A stretch of DNA of 64,000 bases from Cytobacillus firmus (GTDB lineage Bacteria > Bacillota > Bacilli > Bacillales > Cytobacillaceae). The DNA lies in assembly GCF_023612095.1 (NCBI RefSeq), contig NZ_CP086235.1:207001-271000 (forward strand). Direction: 5' to 3'. Every line of letters begins with the position of its first letter. Position 1 is the first letter of the stretch. Positions 55,347 through 64,000 of the stretch are shown here, piece by piece. A program made the position numbers and the translations under genes. The notes beneath the pieces were generated by a model that worked only from the letters and a program-made list of their open reading frames with translations, was not told the DNA's origin and did no database searches.

Positions 55347-55658
55347 TTTTCCACTTCCTTTCTTTACCTCTAAATCTATTGTAAAATAAATTTCGAAAAT
55401 TACAAATACTTTACCCGAACTTTCTTGCCATTTGCCGATTTCCATGAAGAGAACCCCGCCCACTTTCTAATTTGTATAAAATAGTATATAATTATCAGAT
55501 AATGCTAGCTATATTACCTTATCAATCATTATAATAGAATAGAATATGTACTTTGTGTGACGGAAAAGGCGTGTCCTTGGGTGATGTCTTTCGAGTGGTG
55601 ATGCCTGAGCAAAGCGCCTGCAGTTTTTGGCAAATTTCTGGGATAAGGAAGGGTTAAA

Positions 55659-57170
55659 ATGAGCAGCGTACAGAACAAAACAGACGTTATCTTAATTGGT
55701 GCCGGAATCATGAGCGCGACTTTGGGATCTTTACTGAAAGAGTTAGCACCGGAATGGGAAATCAAAGTGTTTGAGAAGCTCGCCAGCGCAGGAGAAGAAA
55801 GCTCTAACGAATGGAATAATGCAGGGACGGGACATGCTGCATTGTGCGAGCTTAACTATACATCTGAAAAATCCGATGGATCAATAGATATCGCTAAAGC
55901 GATCAATGTAAATGAACAGTTTCAGCTTTCCAGACAGTTTTGGTCTTATCTTGTAGAAAACAGCCTGATTACCAATCCGCAGGACTTTATTATGCCAATC
56001 CCTCATATGAGCTTTGTTCAGGGAGAAGAAAATGTATCGTTTTTGAAAAAACGTTTGGAAGCGCTGTCAGCTAATCCGCTGTTTCAGGGCATGGAATTTT
56101 CCGATGATCCTGAGAAGCTGAAGGAATGGATTCCGGTGATGATGGAAGGCCGTAAATCCGATGAGCCGATTGCAGCCACAAAAATCGATTCCGGAACGGA
56201 TGTCAACTTCGGTGCGTTAACGCGCATGCTGTTTGACCATTTAAAGAGCAAAAATGTCGATGTTCATTACCAGCACAGCGTCCAGGATTTAAAGCGTGCC
56301 GGCGATGGATCGTGGAATGTAAAAGTGCGGAATATGGAAAGCGGCACAACCGAAAACCATCAGGCGAAGTTTGTCTTTATCGGCGGGGGCGGCGGAAGCC
56401 TGCATCTGCTGCAGAAGACGGGCATCCCTGAATCGAAGCATATTGGCGGATTCCCGGTAAGCGGACTGTTCCTGGTCTGCAACGATCCGGAAATCGTTGA
56501 GAAGCACCATGCGAAGGTATACGGAAAAGCCAAAGTGGGTGCTCCTCCAATGTCTGTGCCGCATCTGGATACAAGATTCATTGATAACAAGAAATCCCTG
56601 CTGTTCGGCCCGTTTGCCGGATTTTCACCGAAATTCCTGAAAACAGGCTCCAATATGGACTTGATCAAGTCTGTTAAGCCGAACAATGTCATCACCATGC
56701 TGGCTGCAGGTGCAAAGGAAATGGCGCTGACAAAATATCTGATTCAGCAAGTGATGCTGTCCCATGAACAGCGTGTGGAAGAACTGCGTGAGTTCATTCC
56801 AAACGCAAAGAGCGAAGATTGGAGTGTCGTAGTAGCCGGCCAGCGTGTGCAGGTCATCAAGGATACACCTGCCGGAAAAGGAACCCTGCAATTCGGCACA
56901 GAAGTAGTCAGTGCGTCTGACGGCTCGGTTGCTGCCCTGCTCGGAGCTTCACCGGGTGCTTCAACAGCCGTTAATGTCATGCTTGAAGTATTGCAGAAGT
57001 GCTTCCCTGAGCAAATGGACGAATGGCATTTTAAAATTAAGAAAATGATTCCGTCCTACGGTATGTCACTATCTGAAAATCCTAAGCTGTTCCGTGAGAT
57101 TCACGAATCCACAGCGCAGGTGCTTGGCCTCAGCGAAAAGGAAAAGCATCAGGAGCTTGCTTACAACTGA
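55659..57170 (+). CDS. mqo: Malate:quinone oxidoreductase
   Basis: Membrane-associated FAD enzyme that oxidises malate to oxaloacetate and reduces quinone. 503 aa. FAD-binding [20 protein letters not shown] at the start, [35 protein letters not shown] and a C-terminal [30 protein letters not shown] precedes the ATG and a terminator follows. The leader (55555-55650) can form a hairpin (AAAGGCG..CGCCT), possibly of regulatory interest. Confidence 0.95.
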   Translation: MSSVQNKTDVILIGAGIMSATLGSLLKELAPEWEIKVFEKLASAGEESSNEWNNAGTGHAALCELNYTSEKSDGSIDIAKAINVNEQFQLSRQFWSYLVENSLITNPQDFIMPIPHMSFVQGEENVSFLKKRLEALSANPLFQGMEFSDDPEKLKEWIPVMMEGRKSDEPIAATKIDSGTDVNFGALTRMLFDHLKSKNVDVHYQHSVQDLKRAGDGSWNVKVRNMESGTTENHQAKFVFIGGGGGSLHLLQKTGIPESKHIGGFPVSGLFLVCNDPEIVEKHHAKVYGKAKVGAPPMSVPHLDTRFIDNKKSLLFGPFAGFSPKFLKTGSNMDLIKSVKPNNVITMLAAGAKEMALTKYLIQQVMLSHEQRVEELREFIPNAKSEDWSVVVAGQRVQVIKDTPAGKGTLQFGTEVVSASDGSVAALLGASPGASTAVNVMLEVLQKCFPEQMDEWHFKIKKMIPSYGMSLSENPKLFREIHESTAQVLGLSEKEKHQELAYN

Positions 57171-57178
57171 TTATAATA

Positions 57179-57216
57179 GGAACCCTTAGGCCGAATTCGG
57201 TTTGGGGGTTCTTTTT
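57179..57216 (+). terminator. Terminator after mqo
   Basis: AGGAACCC pairs with GGGTTCTT, followed by T6. Confidence 0.88.
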
Positions 57217-57716
57217 TGTGGATAAAAAGGTATCATTTAAACTTCGATAACAGTCCAGCTCCAGCGCCTTCCCCGTCGAGGTCACAAGCCAATCCTATGA
57301 ATAGACTTTTAAAAGTGACAGGAATATTAATGCTGTCGGTCAGCCTTTTAAAGGCTGCAGTGAGGATGTTTCACATGAAACACCAGCAGTAAAAGCGAGT
57401 GCCAGGACAGAAGCAAGCAATACAGAAGGGAGTTAGCGCATAAGCTTTGACCTGGGAATTTCTCTCAAATCGCAGCTGCAGCTGATTCTCTTCTTTTCAT
57501 TACGAGTGTAAGCCTTAATAGAGAGAACAATAAACCGGATAGTAGGAAGCTCTTTGAAAGCGTACCAGCCTTAATGGCTGGGTTTTTTGCTGTAAAAGCA
57601 CGTGTATGGCCCCTGCAACCCCTGCGTGCGCCCTCCTGCAACCAATCCTATCTTTACTTTTGGCCAAAAAATTCACCATAATGGGAGTATCGATCTGCAG
57701 AAAGGTGATTGTGAAT
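57217..57716. other. Gene-free interval with repeat half-copies, parS-like site and a hairpin
   Basis: About 500 bases without a supported gene. Contents: GTCCAGCTCCAGCGCC repeat pieces (57251-57290), a parS-like site (57367-57382), and a terminator-like hairpin ACCAGCCTTAATGGCTGG plus T-run (about 57566-57590). The frame that runs back from the XRE gene through 57606 has no ribosome binding site. Confidence 0.55.
57367..57382. promoter_or_regulatory. Second parS-like site
   Basis: TGTTTCACATGAAACA differs from consensus parS (TGTTTCACGTGAAACA) only at one central base and is intergenic. Confidence 0.7.
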
Positions 57717-58166
57717 ATGATTTTTGCCGAAAAGCTTAAGAAGGAGAGGAAAGAGAAAGGATGGTCACAGGAGGAACTGGCTGAAAAGCTGTATGTGAGC
57801 CGCCAGTCTGTTTCTAAATGGGAGAATGGCCAGAATTATCCCAGCATTGAAATTATTATTAAACTAAGTGATCTGTTTGGGGTTACGATTGATGAATTAT
57901 TAAGGAGTGATGAGGAATTGACGGAGAAAGTGATTAAGGACAGCAGACAATTAGCTTATCCAAGATTGAAAGTATTTTTTGATTGTTTATTTCTGATAGG
58001 ATCCGCTATGCTAATCCTTAAACTAAGCATTTTAGGACTTAATCATTTTACTGAACTGGAGATCCCTCTTCGTGGATCGTTTTTCTGGAATTTCGGTCCT
58101 CTGTTTTTAATGTTAGGCGGCGGAATTTTCTCTGACACATTAAAAAAGAAATATAAAACTGAGTAA
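57717..58166 (+). CDS. XRE family regulator with membrane anchor
   Basis: 149 aa. Helix-turn-helix at residues 5-60 ([40 protein letters not shown]), a short linker, then two membrane helices (about 85-105 and 118-138). ATG 57717 after AAAGGTGATTGTG. This domain pair is common in Bacilli; ligands and targets are unknown. The AraC-type gene follows on the same strand after 82 bases. Confidence 0.85.
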   Translation: MIFAEKLKKERKEKGWSQEELAEKLYVSRQSVSKWENGQNYPSIEIIIKLSDLFGVTIDELLRSDEELTEKVIKDSRQLAYPRLKVFFDCLFLIGSAMLILKLSILGLNHFTELEIPLRGSFFWNFGPLFLMLGGGIFSDTLKKKYKTE

Positions 58167-58248
58167 CGAACCCTGCATTCTTGTGCATGGATTGTCGGGT
58201 TCACACCACCAGCTCCTGCTATTCTTTAGATACAAGGAGGTCATCGAT

Positions 58249-59130
58249 ATGGATTTGCTGCAAAATATGAATCGGGCGATGAAATATATTGAAGAGCATT
58301 TAGCCGAAGAGGTTGATTTCAAAGAAGCGGCTAAGCTTTCTTATTGCTCGGAGTACCATTTTAAACGAATGTTTTCCTTTCTGGCGGGGGTATCGCTTTC
58401 GGAGTATATCCGCAGAAGACGGCTGACCTTGGCTGCCTTTGACCTGAAGGACCAGAGGGCTAAGGTCATTGAGGTAGCCATGAAATATGGATACAGCTCG
58501 CCTGATTCGTTTACCAGAGCGTTCCAGCAGCTTCATGGCATCACTCCATCAGAAGCAAGGAGCAATGGCCACGCCCTGAAGGCTTATCCGCCGATGACCT
58601 TCCATCTATCTATTAAGGGAGGAACTGAAATGAACTATCGTATTGAGGAGAAAGAGGCGTTTCGAATTGTGGGCTTAAAGAAGCGGGTGCCGATTATTTT
58701 TAACGGAGTGAATCCGGAGATTGCGGACATGTGGAAGAGCCTGAACGAAGAAAAGATTAGGATGCTCAAGAGTTTATCGGACACAGAGCCATTCGGCCTG
58801 ATCAGTGCATCAGCCAATTTTTCTGAAGGAAGAATGGAAGAAAAAGGTGAGCTTGACCATTATATCGGAGCTGCCACTACAAAGGAATGCCCTGCGGGGA
58901 TGGAATCTCTTGAAATTCCGGCCACATCATGGGCAGTATTTGAAGCAGTGGGGCCGTTTCCGGAAACGCTTCAGAACGTATGGGGACGGATTTACTCGGA
59001 ATGGTTCCCATCCTCTTCCTATCAGCAGATAGAAGGGCCGGAAATTCTCTGGAATGAAAGCAAAGATACGGCTTCACCAGCATTCCGCAGTGAAATCTGG
59101 ATTCCGGTTGCAAAAAAACAGGACTCCTAA
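58249..59130 (+). CDS. AraC family regulator with GyrI-like effector domain
   Basis: 293 aa from ATG 58249 after CAAGGAGGTCATCGAT. Two AraC helix-turn-helix motifs in the first 105 residues ([20 protein letters not shown] and [20 protein letters not shown]), then a GyrI-like small-molecule domain from about residue 125 ([20 protein letters not shown] to the end, EIWIPV). Related to B. subtilis YdeE-type regulators. Ends at a convergent terminator. Confidence 0.88.
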   Translation: MDLLQNMNRAMKYIEEHLAEEVDFKEAAKLSYCSEYHFKRMFSFLAGVSLSEYIRRRRLTLAAFDLKDQRAKVIEVAMKYGYSSPDSFTRAFQQLHGITPSEARSNGHALKAYPPMTFHLSIKGGTEMNYRIEEKEAFRIVGLKKRVPIIFNGVNPEIADMWKSLNEEKIRMLKSLSDTEPFGLISASANFSEGRMEEKGELDHYIGAATTKECPAGMESLEIPATSWAVFEAVGPFPETLQNVWGRIYSEWFPSSSYQQIEGPEILWNESKDTASPAFRSEIWIPVAKKQDS

Positions 59131-59150
59131 GCCTTAGCCAGTGGAGTCCC
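59118..59150. terminator. Convergent terminator
   Basis: GGACTCC pairs with GGAGTCC between the AraC-type gene and the leftward YvrJ gene. Confidence 0.7.
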
Positions 59151-59155
59151 GTCTA

Positions 59156-59293
59156 TTATTCCCTCAGGCGATCCGGCAATCCCTGGATTGAGGACACAAC
59201 AACATCCAGCTTGGCTTCGATCCGGTTCAGCAGAAAAAGCGTGACCACAATCGGGAAGCCGAGTTCGCTGATCAGGGTGACCATCTGTTCCAT
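59156..59293 (-). CDS. YvrJ family small membrane protein
   Basis: 45 aa: MEQMVTLISELGFPIVVTLF, then LLNRIEAKLDVVV and a polar end. One membrane helix with the family core GFPIVVTxxLLxRIExKLD. ATG after AAAGGAGCATGCACG. In B. subtilis yvrJ lies next to the sigO-rsoA genes; here a sigma-factor gene is three genes away. Too short for routine ORF lists. Confidence 0.85.
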   Translation of the reverse strand: MEQMVTLISELGFPIVVTLFLLNRIEAKLDVVVSSIQGLPDRLRE

Positions 59294-59318
59294 CGTGCAT
59301 GCTCCTTTCTATTCATCT

Positions 59319-59357
59319 ATAAAAAGGCCGGGTTCCAAAGAATCCGGCCTCTTTTCC
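59319..59357 (-). terminator. Hairpin between the DUF2922 and YvrJ genes
   Basis: AAAAGGCCGG-TTC and GAA-CCGGCCTCTTTT pair almost perfectly, with T-runs on both strands; likely a strong terminator, so YvrJ would need its own promoter or read-through. Confidence 0.88.
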
Positions 59358-59576
59358 TTACATTAGTTCATAATCTGTTACATTGCGCTCTACTAATCTG
59401 GCGCCTTTAGCTGCAACAAGGTCACCGCCATTGCCGTCAAAAGCGTTAGCCGCAATGATCTGTTCCATCACTGCCTTTACAGCTGCCGGATCAATCGGTT
59501 CCTTCGGGCTGTCCACCGAAAGCTTGGTTTCCTTGCCCATTTCTGTTTCGAATGTCATTTCAAGTGATTTAGCCAT
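59358..59576 (-). CDS. DUF2922 family protein
   Basis: 72 aa: SLEMTFETEMGKETKLSVDS, EPIDPAAVKAVMEQIIAANA and a final ARLVERNVTDYELM are the family pattern. ATG 59576 after AGGAGGTGAAAAAC. DUF2922 and DUF1659 genes occur together in Bacilli, often with a YvrJ gene, as here. Function unknown. Confidence 0.88.
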   Translation of the reverse strand: MAKSLEMTFETEMGKETKLSVDSPKEPIDPAAVKAVMEQIIAANAFDGNGGDLVAAKGARLVERNVTDYELM

Positions 59577-59613
59577 GTTTTTCACCTCCTGTTTTGTTTA
59601 TTTTTCTCAGACA

Positions 59614-59832
59614 TTAGCCTAAGATATCGAAGCTGTCGTTTCTGTTTAGCTCAGTCAGCGGGTAGCTTGATAATCCAGCGATTGCCTGTCCCACTGTGAA
59701 AAGCTGGTCCGCTGTAGCGGATTGTTTCACGCCGCTGTAGGTTTTTGATTTGTAAACCGGCTTGCCCTGCCCGTTAAGGCCTGTTTCAAAAACCAGGCGA
59801 AGTTTGGAATCAGTGATAATTGCTTGTGCCAT
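59614..59832 (-). CDS. DUF1659 family protein
   Basis: 72 aa: MAQAIITDSKLRLVFETGLN then KTYSGVKQSATADQLFTVGQ and the end LTELNRNDSFDILG. AAAGGAGGTGTTCG precedes the ATG. The promoter-like motif at 59845-59889 lies directly upstream and is shared with the gene at 60566-61372. Function unknown. Confidence 0.87.
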   Translation of the reverse strand: MAQAIITDSKLRLVFETGLNGQGKPVYKSKTYSGVKQSATADQLFTVGQAIAGLSSYPLTELNRNDSFDILG

Positions 59833-59844
59833 CTCGAACACCTC

Positions 59845-59889
59845 CTTTCACCTTCTATATATACTTTGGAGGGAGAAAAGGACAGGGTG
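59845..59889 (-). promoter_or_regulatory. Paired promoter-like motif, site 1
   Basis: On the minus strand CACCCTGTCCTT, 21 bases, then AGAAGGTGAAAGG, with TATATA just before AGAAGG. The same box, spacing and tail occur at 61385-61430. It does not look like a sigma-A promoter. Confidence 0.6.
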
Positions 59890-59892
59890 AAT

Positions 59893-60381
59893 TTAATTAA
59901 GCTGCATTATTTTCTTCAGCTTCTCGCGGGCACCGTGCCGCCAGTTTTTGACTGCAGAAGGGGAGACCCGTTCTTTTTCAGCAATTTCTCTGACAGACAG
60001 CTCATCACATAATGTATAGTGAAGCCATTTCATTTGGTTTTCAGATAACAGTCCGCATTTTTTGTAAAGTTCTTGTGTGAGCTCTGGACTGGGAGCTGGT
60101 GAGGGGTCTTCGATGAATTCCCAGAAGTCTGCTTCCGGATAGATATATCGGTCAATCTGGTTTGTTTGCCTGGTTAATTCCGTCATCATTTTTCCTTTTA
60201 CCATACTGTAAGCGTAGGAAAGGAAGGCCCCTTTTGCATCGTTATGATTTTTCCATGCCTGCCAAAGGGTTATTAAACCCAGCTGGTAGAATTCCTCAGT
60301 GTTTTTATAGATGTTCAATTTTTGCATAATGTTATGAATCATAGGTTCATATTGTGCTGCTAACTGTTCAAAACTCTCCAT
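59893..60381 (-). CDS. Alternative sigma-70 family factor (YvrI/SigO-like)
   Basis: 162 aa. Region 2 part: MIHNIMQKLNIYKNTEEFYQ, LGLITLWQAWKN and FLSYAYSMVKGKMMTELTRQ; region 4 helix-turn-helix LSVREIAEKERVSPSAVKNW with RHGAREKLKKI. ATG 60381 after AAGGGATATTTC. No anti-sigma gene is adjacent. It lies between two genes preceded by an identical non-sigma-A motif, which makes them candidate targets. Confidence 0.85.
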   Translation of the reverse strand: MESFEQLAAQYEPMIHNIMQKLNIYKNTEEFYQLGLITLWQAWKNHNDAKGAFLSYAYSMVKGKMMTELTRQTNQIDRYIYPEADFWEFIEDPSPAPSPELTQELYKKCGLLSENQMKWLHYTLCDELSVREIAEKERVSPSAVKNWRHGAREKLKKIMQLN

Positions 60382-60565
60382 GAAATATCCCTTCAAGGAA
60401 AGCGCGCTCTCTGTGTATTCCCGGGTAGCTCAAACATAGCCTGGCAGCCATTTTTTTACGAATCCAGTAAAAGTCATAAATCGGCCTTTTAAGCCCCCTG
60501 AGACCGGAGTTATAGGGTCTAAGGCTGGAGTAAAGGGATCTAACTCCCAACAAAGGGGCAGTTAG

Positions 60566-61372
60566 CTACTTTTTGTAAAAAAAATTTAGCGAAAAGGCAT
60601 TATCCTCAGCGGGAAACCCCATTTCATGCAATTCTTCAAAGTATTTTTCTTCAAATTTCTTATTCAGAATTCCGTAGAAATAAGCGATGGGCTTAGCAAT
60701 AATGCTGGTTTTCATTTTCCGGATCAGCTGTTTAAAGGAATGGAGGGCTGTTTCTGGAATAGTGTTCAACTCACAATTATTTTTATATGCTGCAATGACT
60801 GCCATTCTCCAAAACTCCTCAATCTGCTTTGCTTCCGGAAAAAAGTATTTTACAGTGCTGCTAAATGATTGTGGTACACGGTCACTAGTAAAAGTGTGAT
60901 CGAGGACGGCTTCGTTACGTTTAGTACTCTTTTGATTTTTATTAGTTTTAGAAAGATTGATAGTTTTATTAGGGGGGTCCAATTTTTCCTGCTTAGGTGG
61001 GTCACTCTTGGGGAAACGATTAAAAACATATAAATTACTGGACTGGGAGCCGTTTTTTCTCTCTGTTTCATGCACGGTAAAAATACCAAGGTGTGAAGCC
61101 TTGGCAATCATTCTTTTAAAAGTGGAGCGGGAAATGCCATTGCCGTTATATTCTTCGTGGATGGCTTTTAACACCGTTCCGATCTTGGCATTGGATACCC
61201 CGGGAATTTTTGCAGCAAAACGAACCAGCCTCTTTAAACCGGCCAGCTCCCCCTTGGAAAACTTGTATTTATGCACCGCAAGCCACATTTCTAAATGGGC
61301 ATTAAACTCCTGAAGATCTTTAAATTGAGAAAACTGTCCAAACTGGTCCACACTGCCTGATTTCAAATTCAT
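60566..61372 (-). CDS. Helix-turn-helix protein of unknown function
   Basis: 268 aa from ATG 61372 (AAAGGGTGG upstream; the GTG at 61393 would lie on its own ribosome binding site). The N-terminal half contains a winged-helix-like region (AKIGTVLKAIHEEYNGNGIS, RSTFKRMIAKASHLGIFTVH), the middle is polar and lysine/asparagine-rich, and the C-terminal half is helical (FWRMAVIAAYKN, AYFYGILNKKFEE), recalling replication-initiation-like proteins. Family not certain. Preceded by the paired motif. Confidence 0.7.
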   Translation of the reverse strand: MNLKSGSVDQFGQFSQFKDLQEFNAHLEMWLAVHKYKFSKGELAGLKRLVRFAAKIPGVSNAKIGTVLKAIHEEYNGNGISRSTFKRMIAKASHLGIFTVHETERKNGSQSSNLYVFNRFPKSDPPKQEKLDPPNKTINLSKTNKNQKSTKRNEAVLDHTFTSDRVPQSFSSTVKYFFPEAKQIEEFWRMAVIAAYKNNCELNTIPETALHSFKQLIRKMKTSIIAKPIAYFYGILNKKFEEKYFEELHEMGFPAEDNAFSLNFFYKK

Positions 61373-61384
61373 TAAACTGCACCA

Positions 61385-61430
61385 CCCTTTCACCTTCTAT
61401 ATACAAATCAAGGGGGCAGAAGGACAGGGT
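61385..61430 (-). promoter_or_regulatory. Paired promoter-like motif, site 2
   Basis: Minus strand CACCCTGTCCTT, 21 bases, AGAAGGTGAAAGG: same two blocks and identical spacing as site 1. Confidence 0.6.
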
Positions 61431-61464
61431 GGTTTTGAGAGAGTTGTGACAGAAATGTGAAAAT

Positions 61465-62451
61465 CTATCTCTCCGCAGCCTGTGGCGGCTGTTCAAGCCA
61501 TTTTTGCTTTATGGCAATCATCAGGCCTTTTCCATAATAAAGAGACATGTTTTTACTGATGCCAAGCAGTTTAATGATTATATCGGATCTTAGGCTGGAG
61601 GTCATGGCCTGGCTGATCATGGTGAAGCAGAATATCCCGATACAGGTGTTCACAAAGAACAGCATCATTTTCTCTGAAAAAGGAGGAAGATCCACGTCAA
61701 ATTGGGTGAGCTCTTTGGCAGAGGAAACCGGAATATTTTCCTTGTCCATTACTTCCTGAAGGGATCGCAGCACGCCCTCGATCAAATCTCTTCCTTTGCT
61801 GAAATGATCCTTCATTTCGTTTCTTTGAGAAAAATGGCTGAAGGCCGCAAAGATCTTTCTCGAGAATTGGGCCCTATGAATCACTCTGGATAGATTCGCA
61901 ATTTCAGGAGCATTAAGCGCTCGGGATCCGCCCTTAAACCCATTAAGGTAATTAATGCTCCGGGCAAAATCAATCCGGTCATCAAGCTTAATATTGGGCG
62001 GCTTTGGGTAAATGCCCTTGGATAACATCAAATCCACAATTTCATTTTGGATCTTTAACGTGAACTTAAGTGTGATCTCAAAATAATCCCGGATATCTTT
62101 ACGGGTGCTTTGACCCAGGGCACTTGGATATGTACTCAATGAAAGCTGGGTAATATCATGGCAAAAAAATAAAATAAAATGATCGGAGAATACTTTACCG
62201 GCATTTATATTTATATCCTCATCCGTGAAACCAAGGGGCACGGACATGCTCTCTTTATGAAAAAAATCCTGGAGCTGCTTGAGGTTTTTACCGGACTGAT
62301 GTAGCAGCCTTCCAACAATCTTTCTGACTTTGCGATCCTCAGCCGTTTGAAAAAAATAGGTAAAAAACTGCAGCTCCATGCTGTTTTTTAAATAAGATGA
62401 CCAAATATTCGAGACCTCAGAGACCGTCAGCTCTTTAGAACGCACTGCCAT
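61465..62451 (-). CDS. DUF3231 family protein
   Basis: About 328 aa. Two related helical halves, each with the pattern LTVSEVSNIWSSYLKNSMEL then FFLQTAEDRKVRKIV-like and a ferritin-like four-helix arrangement; the second begins near RSINYLNGFKGG. DUF3231 proteins occur in spore-forming Bacilli, often beside YetF-like genes, as here. Start uncertain: ATG 62451 is close to AAAAGGAG; GTG 62445 has better spacing. Confidence 0.85.
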   Translation of the reverse strand: MAVRSKELTVSEVSNIWSSYLKNSMELQFFTYFFQTAEDRKVRKIVGRLLHQSGKNLKQLQDFFHKESMSVPLGFTDEDININAGKVFSDHFILFFCHDITQLSLSTYPSALGQSTRKDIRDYFEITLKFTLKIQNEIVDLMLSKGIYPKPPNIKLDDRIDFARSINYLNGFKGGSRALNAPEIANLSRVIHRAQFSRKIFAAFSHFSQRNEMKDHFSKGRDLIEGVLRSLQEVMDKENIPVSSAKELTQFDVDLPPFSEKMMLFFVNTCIGIFCFTMISQAMTSSLRSDIIIKLLGISKNMSLYYGKGLMIAIKQKWLEQPPQAAER

Positions 62452-62468
62452 CACTCCTTTTAGTCAAA

Positions 62469-63173
62469 TTAATGATATAAAAATATCTTCATGGTTCCTT
62501 TGCTGTCCATGGTAGCTAACAGAACATTATTAATTTCTGTCTGATAGAAACGTTCTAAATGGGCGATTAGCCATCTTTCGTCCTTTTGTATGGTTTGCAG
62601 CACTTTTTTATCCACTTTGCCTTCCTTAATAATGGTTCTTGGCATATCGAATGGTTCTGTATCTCTTTGCAGGAAAGCAGGTGTAATAGGTTCATATTTG
62701 GGATCCAAAAAGAAGGAAATGCTTCCGTTTGCTTCCCATAGAGCAAGCGCCACCTTTTTTACATCTTCTACTTTTTTCTCGCGTAATTCCTCCAGCAGCA
62801 CATCAATGGAAATCCTTGCTTTATTTAAGCCCTTATAGATGATTTCTCCATTCTGTACGAGGGGGATGGGCTTGCTGTTTACCATTCTTCTAACCGCTGG
62901 CCATTTCAGGATGCTGAATAAACTGATCAGGTAAAGAACGACAAGGACAATGGTTGTAACAATTGAACCCTTTAGTCCCAGCTCCTCATCTGATAAGGGG
63001 TGGGCAATAATATTGCCAATCACTAAAGCCATTACTAAATCCAGGAGTCTTAATTGGGAAATGGCACGCTGTCCCAGCACTTTGGCGACAATGACTAAGA
63101 AGAAATAAGCGATGACAGCCCTGAGTCCCCACTCCATGGCAGAAAGTGAGTGCTGACTCTGTAAAAAATCCAT
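62469..63173 (-). CDS. YetF-like (DUF421) membrane protein
   Basis: 234 aa. Three N-terminal membrane helices (about residues 12-32, 42-60, 68-88) followed by a cytoplasmic DUF421 domain (PIPLVQNGEIIYKGLNKARI, LREKKVEDVKKVALALWEAN, GSISFFLDP). Family members include B. subtilis YetF, YrbG and YdfR; function uncertain. The DUF3231 gene follows after 17 bases in the same operon. Confidence 0.88.
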   Translation of the reverse strand: MDFLQSQHSLSAMEWGLRAVIAYFFLVIVAKVLGQRAISQLRLLDLVMALVIGNIIAHPLSDEELGLKGSIVTTIVLVVLYLISLFSILKWPAVRRMVNSKPIPLVQNGEIIYKGLNKARISIDVLLEELREKKVEDVKKVALALWEANGSISFFLDPKYEPITPAFLQRDTEPFDMPRTIIKEGKVDKKVLQTIQKDERWLIAHLERFYQTEINNVLLATMDSKGTMKIFLYH

Positions 63174-63324
63174 TTATGGCACATCCTTAAAAGTAAAGTA
63201 CAGCTTTATACAAGTGTTTTCCTATCCAGTTGCAAATATGCAAAAGGGAGGAAGATTTGTAAATTATTAACAATACATATATGATTTGTCTTTTTGAAAA
63301 ACTAAGCAAAAGGAGGTTATCTAT

Positions 63325-63474
63325 ATGAAAAAATACTTATTGATGCTTTTTCTATCTTTATCTTTCGTAACATTAACAGGCTGCGGAAACGATGAAAAGC
63401 CTGAAGAAGACGAACAGGTTGAAGATGTGGAAGAAGAGGATGAAATAGGCGACGGAGAAGTGGATGATGAGTAA
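63325..63474 (+). CDS. Small acidic lipoprotein
   Basis: 49 aa. Lipoprotein signal peptide MKKYLLMLFLSLSFVTLTGC with the lipobox LTGC, then an almost purely acidic tail (NDEKPEEDEQVEDVEEEDEI). AAAGGAGGTTATCT precedes the ATG. Anchored outside the membrane after processing; perhaps cation binding or just a spacer. Shorter than 60 residues. Confidence 0.75.
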   Translation: MKKYLLMLFLSLSFVTLTGCGNDEKPEEDEQVEDVEEEDEIGDGEVDDE

Positions 63475-63519
63475 TTAAACTGCTTGGAGTTTGGAAAGAG
63501 GGTGCGCTGGATTTGAACC

Positions 63520-64000
63520 AGGAGCAGGTTCGGACACAGAATGCAGGAAAGCGCCAGTTAGAGTCCGAACTTAGGTTACTTCGGACACAGAATGCAGGAA
63601 AGCGCCAGTTAGAGTCCGAACTTAGGTTACTTCGGACACAGAATGCAGGAAAGCGCGAGTTAGAGTCGGAACCGGGGCCAACTTCAGACACAAAAAGCAA
63701 GAAAGCGCGAGTTAGAGTCGGAACCCAGGGCAACTTCAGACACAAAAGGCAGGAAACCGCGAGTTAGAGTCAGAACCCAGGCCAACTTCGGACACAAAAG
63801 GCAGTGTAGCGCCAGTTAGAGTCAGAACCCAGGCCAACTTCGGACACAAAAGGCAGTGTAGCGCGAGTTAGAGTCAGAACCCAGGCCAACTTCGGACACA
63901 AAAGGCAGTGTAGCGCCAGTTAGAGTCAGAACCCGGGGCAACTTCGGACACAAAAGGCAGTGTAGCGCGAGTTAGAGTCAGAACCCAGGCCAACTTCTGA
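63520..64000. repeat. 52-bp tandem repeat array B (continues past the window)
   Basis: TTCGGACACA or its TTCAGACACA variant recurs at 63529, 63580, 63631, 63683, 63735, 63787, 63839 and 63891, i.e. 51-52-bp spacing. Unit parts AACTTCGGACACAAA and AGAGTCAGAACCC are shared with array A, but the middle reads GGCAGTGTAGCGC(C/G)AGTT. The array runs to the last base. Confidence 0.92.

Noticed and set aside
57606..57716. N-terminal extension of the XRE regulator
   Set aside because: The extension has no ribosome binding site and unrelated composition; ATG 57717 has AAAGGTGATTGTG and starts the helix-turn-helix.
63317..63767. Frames across array B and the small lipoprotein on both strands
   Set aside because: Same repeat effect as in array A; only the short lipoprotein frame has a signal peptide and a ribosome binding site.

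Overview
The window comes from a low-GC Firmicute chromosome of the Bacillus/Cytobacillus type, close to the replication origin. The left edge carries the 3' part of the walRKHIJ-htrC cluster followed by rlmH, an order typical of Bacilli beside oriC. A parS-like site inside walK, a second parS-like site near 57.4 kb and several DnaA-box sequences on both sides of the yyzF-like gene agree with that position. Genes have AGGAGG-type ribosome binding sites, sigma-A-like promoters, and B. subtilis-like neighbours (gntRKPZ, gdhA, mqo, dbpA).

Layout. (1) 1-7056: walK (5' end cut by the window), walH, walI, walJ, htrC, a CxxH/CxxC small protein, and rlmH. (2) 7057-15128: an 8.1-kb element at the last codons of rlmH, flanked by an 18-bp direct repeat that reads E-P-Y-H-K-stop. 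Site and design match the staphylococcal cassette chromosome (SCC) strategy. It carries a large serine recombinase, small regulatory genes, a structured non-coding segment, an N-terminally truncated hsdS, a possible ADP-ribosyltransferase-fold gene and an unrecognised operon with a membrane protein. (3) 15129-17433: a MazG-like gene and a DUF2075 helicase/nuclease-type gene. (4) 17625-25734: one complete LXG polymorphic toxin followed by a row of displaced toxin tails, each with its own immunity gene (four SUKH proteins and one colicin Im9-like protein). (5) 25850-39750: a scrapyard of gene fragments (resolvase, ISL3 transposase, aldehyde dehydrogenase, VOC protein) among intact genes (dbpA, rluF-like, PAS protein, DUF779, MarR, DUF4385, DUF488). 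(6) 39978-53591: core-like metabolism and regulation: histidine kinase, gdhA with a LysR regulator, MFS transporter with a Crp/Fnr-type regulator, aspartase, and the gluconate operon gntR-gntK-gntP-gntZ. (7) 53738-64000: two arrays of a 52-bp minisatellite, a NERD protein, mqo, regulators, and a sporulation-type group (YvrJ, DUF2922, DUF1659, a sigma factor, DUF3231, YetF-like).

The thread tying the accessory half together is a roughly 64-bp hairpin repeat (nine good copies, one degenerate, one half copy), all in the same orientation between 10.7 and 39.3 kb. Most copies sit exactly where a gene has lost its front or back, including the broken hsdS, three LXG tail cassettes, the E9-type DNase, the resolvase and the ISL3 transposase. 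Head-to-tail copies allow deletion and duplication by recombination, which would explain a row of start-less toxin tails kept together with immunity genes. The two strongest leads are therefore the SCC-like element, whose recombinase gene runs through its own attachment site, and the repeat-bounded toxin/immunity array.
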